A stretch of 64,000 nt of DNA from Macrocystis pyrifera (taxonomy: Eukaryota > Sar > Phaeophyceae > Laminariales > Laminariaceae), in contig JASSKH010000009.1 of the NCBI GenBank assembly GCA_031763025.1, forward strand, positions 6,578,512 through 6,642,511, written 5' to 3'. Below the pieces are notes generated by a model. It was not told the origin of the DNA. It saw only the letters and a list, made by a program, of their open reading frames with translations, and ran no database searches. The translations under genes were made by a program, and so were the position numbers. Each line of letters starts with the position of its first letter. The stretch's first letter is position 1. This document shows, one piece after another, positions 57,245 to 64,000 of this stretch.

Positions 57245-57411
57245 TTGGCTGGCCCCTTCGCATAGCTTGGTGCAAGCAATGCCTGCCTGGTCGGTGAAAA
57301 CCCGACATGCTCCGTGCCGGCATTGTAGGGATGCGAGGGACTATGATCATACGACTACGGCCATGCACGAGATCGAGTACATCTCTCCTATCGAGTACAC
57401 CCCGCCCCCCC
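57245..57411 (-). repeat. R2 repeat, copy E
   Basis: Complement orientation, lacks the far part; GCAAGCAATGCCTGCCTGGT to CATGCACGAGATCGAGTAC and a C run. Confidence 0.75.
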
Positions 57412-58268
57412 CCCTGTCATCGATATGCAAGAGAGCCCGTAGGACTGCAGCTCGGCCGTCATGAGACCCGCCAAGAAACAGCTTTTGTTTCGCTTTCGTT
57501 TCATTTGCGTCCGTTTGTGCTTGCACGCGTATATGCAGTAGTTCTCTTCTCTTTAGGATTCGATATACTGCACGTAGTTTGACTTCGTTTGCTTCGTTTT
57601 TTATGCTGTTTCGTTTCATGTCGATTCGCTTCACTTCACTTCGTTTTAGCTTGCTTCTGTTTTTTTTTTTTTTTTCGTTTTTGGTTTGCGGCTCCATCGA
57701 ACTGGGTCGCAAATCGTGCAAGCATTTCTTCTTCTTTTTTTTTTTTCTGCTCGAGGTATACGATGTGTTTTCAGCCATGATGTGTGTCTGGCTGTATTTA
57801 TTTCCGCGCAATATGTTGATTTGACTATATTTTTTTTCCCATACAAAAATTACGGAAGTTCTACGACAGAGATTCACCCTAATTTTTCCGAGACTCCTGT
57901 GCCCCCTCCCCTGTGCCCCCCCCGCCCCCCAAGTTATGATGAGGAATTCAACGCGAACAAACATACCGGTATGTATACCGCTGATGATGCTATACGCATC
58001 TCGTACGCGTGCACGTACGCATTATCGCCAACAATGCAGAGCACAAGCTACATACTCATCATTCACCCTTCCGACTGGCGCGCGGCAAGTACGGACGCCG
58101 TGGTGGCTCAGAAGTTTTCCCCCCAGATAGATGTGATATCTCCATCGTAGAACGCCTCAGCAGTACACCGCTCGTTCCCTCCCTCCCTCCCTCCCTCCCT
58201 CCCTCCCTCCCACTCTTGCCCCCTACTCTCCGTCCACCGCAAAACATGATGGGGAAAACCCGTTTCAG

Positions 58269-58424
58269 ATTTGGCAAGGGTCGCACGGGGCTGCGTATCC
58301 GGTGTGGGCCTCTGACCAGCGGTTCGGGAGCATTCTCACCGTGCTAGATCCCAGGTTTCCCGACAAGAAGCTGGGCTGGCTTGACGATGACCCTGAGATT
58401 GACCACCTCACCGTGGAGGCCGAG
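58269..58424 (+). CDS. Gene R exon 11: unrecognised acidic segment
   Basis: Fifty-two codons, phase 0 to 0: IWQGSHGAAYPVWASDQRFG, SILTVLDPRFPDKKLGWLDD, then DPEIDHLTVEAE and donor GTAGGA. The acceptor CGTTTCAG follows a (CCCT)n tract at 58,175-58,210. I do not recognise the family. Joined to exon 10 it follows the ankyrin array. Confidence 0.7.
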
Positions 58425-59836
58425 GTAGGACGGTGTGAAGGGGGTAACGCGTGCTATGCGTACGCACGGAAAGGGGCGAACAATAACGCCCCAAAATCTA
58501 TACAAAACCCTCACCGAATGCGTGGTACAGTTTTCTTCACTTCAGGGGGGCACGAAATTTTCGTACTTTTTCCCAGTTTTCTCTTCGTACGAGCGCTTTT
58601 CGGCCGCACGCTGGCCGAGGTTCTCGGGCGCGATCCGTGCACTCTGTGAGCGCGTGGCGGGTGCTCGAAGTTTTTTGTTTTTTTGTTCTTGTTTTTTCCC
58701 CGGACGGGAGTGGATAAATGCATCTCCGGGGTTTCTACGACAGGGCTTCTCCCTTCATACAGAAATCTGCTCTCAAGCGGAAAAAAATAGATTACAGCAT
58801 ATATATGCGTGTCCCCCCTGCAACAGAGCGATTTTGACAAATAAATAAAAACGGACGCTTATTCCAATCACAAGGATGAGATGTACTTTGGTCTTATCGG
58901 CCGTCCACGAGCACTACAGCTCGAGCGCTCCGCAGTAAGGAGAAGGCCGTGCTGCGTGTCCGTGCCGTACGGGTCCTTGCGTCAACCATTGTAACTCGGA
59001 CACCAACATTTATTATTTCCCCCTTTCACGCTTTTTTTGTCGTCATTTTTTGTCGTCTCTTTTCCCCCTACGAAGCCCCCAACAGGGTGAAGCTCTCGCT
59101 CTCGTTTTGGGGACAGTTGAGGGGACATTTTTACTTGAAGTTAAGCTCGGGGTACACACAAGTGTTTATCCGTACGGTGAAAGCACCAACATAGTTTTGA
59201 CCTCGGCCTATCGTAGGAATGTGTTCGGATTACGATAAGGCATGCCTTGTTATCGTGTATGAGCAAAACTGGGATCGACGATAAGGCATGCTCTTTTGGG
59301 TTAGACGCGTTTTTACCTTCTAGGGACGGCATCTATTTGCTTCTGAGGCTCCTGACGTGATTGTAGCATAGGGGCTGTAAAAGTGCAACCCGATGGACGC
59401 AGGTGCATCACGAATCATAAAATAAAACATTACTGCCGTTCCAATGGCCTTAGTTTTACAAGCCCGGTCAATCAATCCGAAACATTGTGGCCAAAACGTG
59501 CTACCTGCATTGCAGCACGCCTCGCCAGATAAGGCATGAATGCCTCCTTGGGTAGATTCTCCCTTAAGGTCAGTCGACCTCGTCAGCCAGAAACGGTTTT
59601 TTTTTCGCAGTCAACAAAGCAAAACCCGCCCCTAATCGCAGCACGCGCTGCTCCCTTCCTTACCCAACGACTTGTGTCCGCTAAATACTACCTGGTACAG
59701 CGTATAGCCCGGCGCATACTTCCCCATGATGGGAGCCACTATTACAGCTATATATACTAAATATGTTGTGCAGTACTTTGTATCTGCGTGCGCATCGGAG
59801 GTCCTAATGTATGGGGAGGAGCAGTTCCTCGTCTCT

Positions 59837-59948
59837 CTATCACGGAGGACCATAGTAAATAGGACCCACGGCACAGATAAAAACCTATATATTTCACTAA
59901 TTTTACCCGCAATATTTGGTCCTATTTTACTATGGTCCCCCGTGATAG
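59837..59948 (-). repeat. Foldback element F1, copy 16
   Basis: A-subtype arms; both termini carry the same change (CTATCACGG and CCGTGATAG), so the two ends mutated in concert. Confidence 0.85.
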
Positions 59949-60514
59949 GTTTTTGCTTTTCAGTCGCTCAGAGCCACTCGGCCGAGCGACTAAACTACTT
60001 GGGACTATTCTCTGGCGCCCTGGGCGTAAATAGAAAGACCGGTTGGTAGTCACGCTTTTTTGTTTTGGCTACATGTATGTGCATCGTCGCCATGTGGGCT
60101 CGGTTGTGACTAACTAACTCTGTTCCCGAAAAATATGGGTCGCAGTAAGTCCGATTTTGAATGAGGTAGAGAGAGGGCCACTCGAACGTGGTGAAAGACA
60201 ATGGCTTCATTCCCCCCCCCCCCCCCCGCCCCCCGCTATATTTATATATAAGTTGGGTTGGCGTCGGTTGGCAACAACACTGTAAAGCATGCCGCTCACT
60301 ACGTCTGCATTAGACAACCAGGGTACCGTTATTAAAAAAAAAAATGGCGGTCGGTCACAAGTGGTGGTCGAGTTAGATCGTTTGCGCGGGATGGAGAACC
60401 TCTAATCCGCTCAAGGGGAATGATCGTATCAGGTAGTGTTTATGGTAAGGAACCCACGAGGCAGTTACATATAGTACCCCGAATGTTGTCTCTGGAAATG
60501 GCCACACCGGAAAA

Positions 60515-60770
60515 TAGATCAACTCATTGAAGCTGTCTCCCACGTGCACGTCCGTCTCACAAGCGGTTCTTAGTAGGATGCAGCTCACCCTTCATGCGAC
60601 TCGCCGAACGCCTCACGGCGCTTCGCGCTTGGTGCAAGCAATGTCTGCCTGGTCGGTGAATAACCCGACATGCTCCGTCCCGGGAATGTAGGAATCCGAG
60701 GATCTACGACCATACGACTACGGCCATGCATGATGTGGATTACACCCCTCCCCTCCCCTGCCCCCTACCG
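60515..60770 (-). repeat. R2 repeat, copy F
   Basis: Complement orientation and near full length: from TTGAAGCTGTCTCCCACG to CATGCATGATGTGGATTAC and a C-rich end. Confidence 0.8.
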
Positions 60771-60809
60771 CGGCAACAGTTTCGAGCTCAAAACTGGAAA
60801 AATACGTAC

Positions 60810-60875
60810 CGTACGCAGCGTAGCTCGTTCAGCAGTAGGCAGCTCTCCTCGATGGACGCCAGCACTGTCACCGCT
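60810..60875. other. Possible small exon, strand unresolved
   Basis: Both strands carry an acceptor and a GTACGT donor. On plus, 60,819-60,875 would encode RSSFSSRQLSSMDASTVTA in phase 0 to 0, compatible with gene R. On minus, 60,810-60,873 would encode VLASIEESCLLLNELRCV, a better-looking helix, behind a pyrimidine tract of about 400 bp. I cannot choose between them. Confidence 0.3.
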
Positions 60876-60895
60876 GTACGTAGAGGGAGAGGGGG

Positions 60896-60924
60896 GGGGG
60901 GGGGAAAAGATAAAAAAAGAAGAA

Positions 60925-60957
<33 letters not shown>

Positions 60958-61297
60958 AAAGAATAAGAAAAAAGAAAAAAAAAAAGAAAAAAAAGAAAAA
61001 GAAAACAAAAATAAAAGAAGAAAAAATGAACAACAAATAAAAAAGAAAAAAGAAGAAGAAAAAAAAAAGCAAAAAAAAAGAAAAGAAAAAAAGAAAAAGA
61101 AGAAGAAGAAAAGATAAAAAAAAAAAAGAAAAAAAAGAAAAAGAAGAAAAGAAAGATAGAAAAAAAAAAAATGAAAAAAAAATAAAAGAAAGAAGAAAAA
61201 AAGATGAAAAAAAAAACAAAATGAAAAAAAAAAGAAAAAAAAGAAGAAAAAAAAAAGAAAAAGAAAAAACGAAAAAAAGAAAAAAAAGAAAAAAAAA
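60896..61297 (+). repeat. 400-bp A-rich purine tract
   Basis: Almost only A and G on plus (runs of A with single G), with rare T or C. On minus it is a continuous T-rich pyrimidine tract. Confidence 0.9.
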
Positions 61298-61300
61298 TAC

Positions 61301-61537
61301 CGGTTTTGGTTTTTTTCCTAAACGTTTCCGCACGAATCGTCTTCCTTCTTTGGGGGCTTTTGCGCAGGGAAGAACAACTGTCGAAACAAAACGTGACGAT
61401 TTCTTTGCAGCGAATAAAACGGGTCCTCCCCAACGCCACGCAAGCAGGAGCCGCAGCCCGCGGGGCACAACGTACTGGGGGTACAGGATGCGTCCGAATC
61501 TGCGAAGCCCAGCGGTACACTCGTAGATGTACGACAT
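61301..61537 (-). other. Possible coding segment, minus strand
   Basis: From ATG at 61,537 the minus strand reads MSYIYECTAGLRRFGRILYP and on to LRLLLAWRWGGPVLFAAKK before a GTATTT at the edge of the long pyrimidine tract. It could be a first exon leading to the minus-strand reading at 60,810-60,873. The plus strand is also open here (NKTGPPQRHASRSRSPRG). Evidence is weak. Confidence 0.25.
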
Positions 61538-62255
61538 GATATTTGTAATACTTGCGCTGCTGCTGCCGTGTCACCCGCTCTTTCTACTTTTTTTGTTTTG
61601 GAAAATAATCACCCCCTGAAGAAAAAAAAAAACGCGAATCATGCTGTAGTAAAACCGTCTGTACGCCTACGTAAGCACATTTGTTTTCGACGCCAGTCGA
61701 CGAGGCGAGAAAAACAAAGCTGAGTTATCTTCCCGCGACAAAAATGAAAGCACCGTGCCGCAGCGGGGGGGGGGGGGGGGAGTGCCCGCTATGTGGCCAT
61801 AAACATGTCCGAGTTAACGAAAGGGAGGGAGATGGAGAGGTACTCCGTACTATTCCGCCTTGGAGTACCTAGTGCCCTTCCTTGCGCGACCCAAGCAGCG
61901 AGGGGTTTCCTCTGGAGCAATATGCTGGCGTTTATCCCCCAAGAGGTCTCAGACTTCCTCCCAATTTTTGTAATGGGCCCAGGACTTGCGAACCCCATCC
62001 TTGCGACCCTCCCTAATGCTATACAAGTGTTTACCAGGGTATGGATCATGTGTAACACTGTACCGATGCGGAAGAAATCGATGTCGAGCGCCGGATCAAG
62101 CGTTCTTCCAGGGGGGGAGCAAATCGCTGAAATACCAACGACTACACGTACACCTGGTAAATTTAATTGCTCCCAACGGCTTTATGTACCTGGTATAGTT
62201 TATGCGCCCAACGGCTACTTAAGTGTGCCCAATGGTTGTATCATTTATGCGGCAG

Positions 62256-62388
62256 GTGGATGATGACGACACCTCGCGGAGGTCGTGGAGCAACGTTGCT
62301 CAGCACACCCAGGGCCATCTCCAGCTTCTTGCACAAGTCGGTGAGACCACGCCGCGGATAGTACGGTATGGCAGAAAGCGAGCCATGC
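62256..62388. other. Possible exon, strand unresolved
   Basis: Plus: acceptor GCGGCAG then VDDDDTSRRSWSNVAQHTQG and donor GTGAGA at 62,341. Minus: acceptor CCACCGCAG at 62,389, then RRGLTDLCKKLEMALGVLSN, resembling an ARM/HEAT helix. Neither reading joins its neighbours convincingly in phase. Confidence 0.3.
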
Positions 62389-62447
62389 TGCGGTGGGGTG
62401 TGGACTCAAGTCGTACAACCATATCCCAGGGGGGAGGGGTATTACCT

Positions 62448-62452
62448 GCAGC

Positions 62453-62535
<83 letters not shown>

Positions 62536-62670
62536 CAGTAGTAGTAGTAGTAGTAGTAGTAGCAGCAGCAGTAGTAGTAGGAGTAGTAGGAGTAGTAGTA
62601 GGAGTAGTAATAGCACTAGCTGTAGCAGTAGCAGTAGCAGTAGCAGTAGCAGTAGCAGTAGTAGTATTAT
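62448..62670 (+). repeat. (TAG)n array before ARM-like exon
   Basis: TAG/CAG trinucleotides followed by TTATTGTAGTTTTTTTCTCAG, the acceptor at 62,687. Confidence 0.9.
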
Positions 62671-62687
62671 TGTAGTTTTTTTCTCAG

Positions 62688-62853
62688 GTCTTTTGACAGG
62701 AGAGGCAGCTCTTTGTACATACCTCTCACCCAAACTTGTCCGATTTCGGGGAGCAAAATAATGGATGCGCTCGCCACGCTCGCCACAAACGGTGACGAGC
62801 AATCCCAAAATAAAATGTGGGTGGTTTCCATTTTGGCTGGCGGTGAAAACAAG
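62688..62853 (+). CDS. ARM-repeat-like exon
   Basis: Open from acceptor TTTTTTCTCAG (after a (TAG)n array) to a strong donor AAG|GTACGT. After SLYIPLTQTCPISGSKI comes MDALATLATNGDEQSQNKMW then VVSILAGGENK, which fits the armadillo pattern (L-x-x-LA-x-x-G-x-x-x-x-Q-x-x-A/x-W-x-L-x-x-LA). The exon needs a phase-2 predecessor, so it does not join the plus reading at 62,256-62,340. It may belong to gene R or to a following gene. Confidence 0.45.
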
Positions 62854-62885
62854 GTACGTTTAATGACTGCTGCTACGATTGAGTT

Positions 62886-63074
62886 GAGGGGGGGGGGGGG
62901 GGGGGGGGGGTCTTGTACTCGATGTCATGCATGGCCGTAGTCGTATGATGACCATTGACTCTCGCATCCCTACAATGCCCGGACGAAGAACGTCGGGTCT
63001 TCACCGACCAGGCAGACATTGCTTGCACCAAGCGCCAAGCAAAACGTGAGGTGTTCGGCGAGTCGCTGGTAGAG

Positions 63075-63077
<3 letters not shown>
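62886..63077 (+). repeat. R2 repeat, copy G
   Basis: G run of about 26, TACTCGATGTCATGCATGGC, CGACCAGGCAGACATTGC, GAGGTGTTCGGCGAGTCGC; truncated where a second G run of about 44 begins. Confidence 0.8.

Positions 63078-63121
<44 letters not shown>
63078..63121 (+). repeat. Poly-G, 44 bp
   Basis: Uninterrupted G run that truncates R2 copy G. Confidence 0.9.
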
Positions 63122-63122
<1 letters not shown>

Positions 63123-64000
63123 GCCGGGGCGTGGTAGGGGGGTTTTAAGGTCTTTGTTTTGCAACTGCTTAGGACCACTCGGCCTGGTGACTGACTCCCG
63201 TATTTGCAGTCATACTACTGTACCCGGCAAGGCTTTGCAGTAGGATTTTTGGGATGTGAATTGGATGGGCTTGTTTTTCTTGGGTTGCGCCAACGCATCG
63301 CTTCCGAGTTCAAGTTTCTTAGTGAGGTACAGAGCCACTCGCCTGAGTGGCCTAAACGCGGCGCTCGATCGAATTGAAAGTGGTGATAGCCCCTCTCCCT
63401 TCCGTAGCACCCCCACCCTGATGCTTTCGATTGCATGTCAGATCCCAAACGGTTAGTATACCAACGGCCGGCCAGAGAGGTATCTGATGCTAAAAAAAGA
63501 AACTTAAAGACGTCATTTTTTTGAACGCGTGGGACCGTCTGTAGCTCTATAGACAGTTCATGTCTACATTCGTAGTGCCGGATGTGAGCTCGTTAAACGC
63601 TTGGTTTAGGTTTTGTAGACAATGTGTCAATTCCTGGTATAGAAGGTTATAAGGCGACCGCGGGGCGAAGTTAGGTAGTGTTAATTAATCAATCAATAAA
63701 TTAAATAAATAATCATTTGGGTAGTTTGTTCCTGAGACGGAGTTTTGGTTGTCGTTTCTCTCTATTGCCGAAACCATTTAACCCACACTCACTCAAGTCA
63801 TTTTCAAACGAGTTTCATCCACCCCGTACTTTTATAAGAGCCCCCCGCCCAAAACATGACCACCATACCCTACTCTGTACGAGCAGCACACGCCGCCTGT
63901 AAGCTGTATCAGTAATCGCCCCGACCCATGATTCTCCTGAGGCCTTTTTCCCACCTTTCGCCTCTAATTTCCGGGGCAGGGGTGGAAAAACGTAAATTAA

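Larger units (their letters stand above)
62854..64000. other. Repeat-rich tail without recognised exon
   Basis: Contains an R2 repeat copy with poly-G at both ends, a short AGCCACTCG-type palindrome (63,325-63,350) and AT-rich DNA at 63,680-63,720. No exon was recognised. Confidence 0.45.

Noticed and set aside
60726-61574. Lys/Arg-rich (plus) and Phe/Ser-rich (minus) long frames
   Set aside because: Low-complexity reading of the 400-bp purine tract.
61793-62263. 156-codon plus frame (MAINMSELTKGREMERY on)
   Set aside because: Partly hydrophobic and possibly an element remnant, but no family match and no splice context; left unannotated.

Overview
The window is nuclear DNA of an intron-rich eukaryote. 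GC-rich exons of about 60-2,100 bp are separated by introns of several hundred bp to about 3 kb, with GT-AG boundaries. The introns are full of homopolymers, microsatellites and short foldback elements. The protein families, the gene style and a plastid-type ferredoxin suggest a photosynthetic stramenopile, most likely a brown alga of the Ectocarpus type. That assignment is inference; no rRNA, tRNA or organelle marker is present.

Layout. (1) 1,328-4,749 (+): the last three exons of a [2Fe-2S] ferredoxin-like protein whose tail resembles the plant chloroplast NDF4/PnsB3 family. (2) 4,750-9,379: intergenic, with only small repeats. (3) 36,303 down to about 9,380 (-): a set of 18 exons with compatible splice phases, read here as one giant gene ('gene L', about 3,270 codons). 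Its order is an unknown N-terminal domain, a CxxC segment and a dynein-stalk-like module, an alpha/beta-hydrolase fold whose nucleophile serine is replaced by glycine, a Gly/Glu linker, a long polar and coiled region, about six IQ motifs, coiled coil, a SAM domain and ankyrin repeats. (4) 36,877 to at least 58,424 (+): a divergent gene ('gene R') that starts 573 bp from gene L and encodes coiled coil, a PDZ-like C-terminal half, five ankyrin repeats and a WxxGxxG-containing exon. An ARM-repeat exon at 62,688-62,853 may be its continuation or another gene.

The two large genes share an ankyrin plus coiled-coil/scaffold style and a putative bidirectional promoter. A joint cytoskeletal or ciliary role is possible but not shown by the sequence.

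Repeats dominate the rest. There are sixteen copies of a foldback element of about 110 bp (F1), seven copies of a repeat of about 250 bp that carries a poly-G end (R2), six or seven copies of a second foldback element (F2), and a palindrome family centred on GTCAGCGCTGAC. GATCT-type arrays, a diverged satellite and very long G/C runs are also present. Simple repeats repeatedly sit exactly where a polypyrimidine tract is needed before an exon.

Several long exons contain apparent frame slips, two of them in compensating pairs. These should be checked against reads or transcripts before any translation is trusted.
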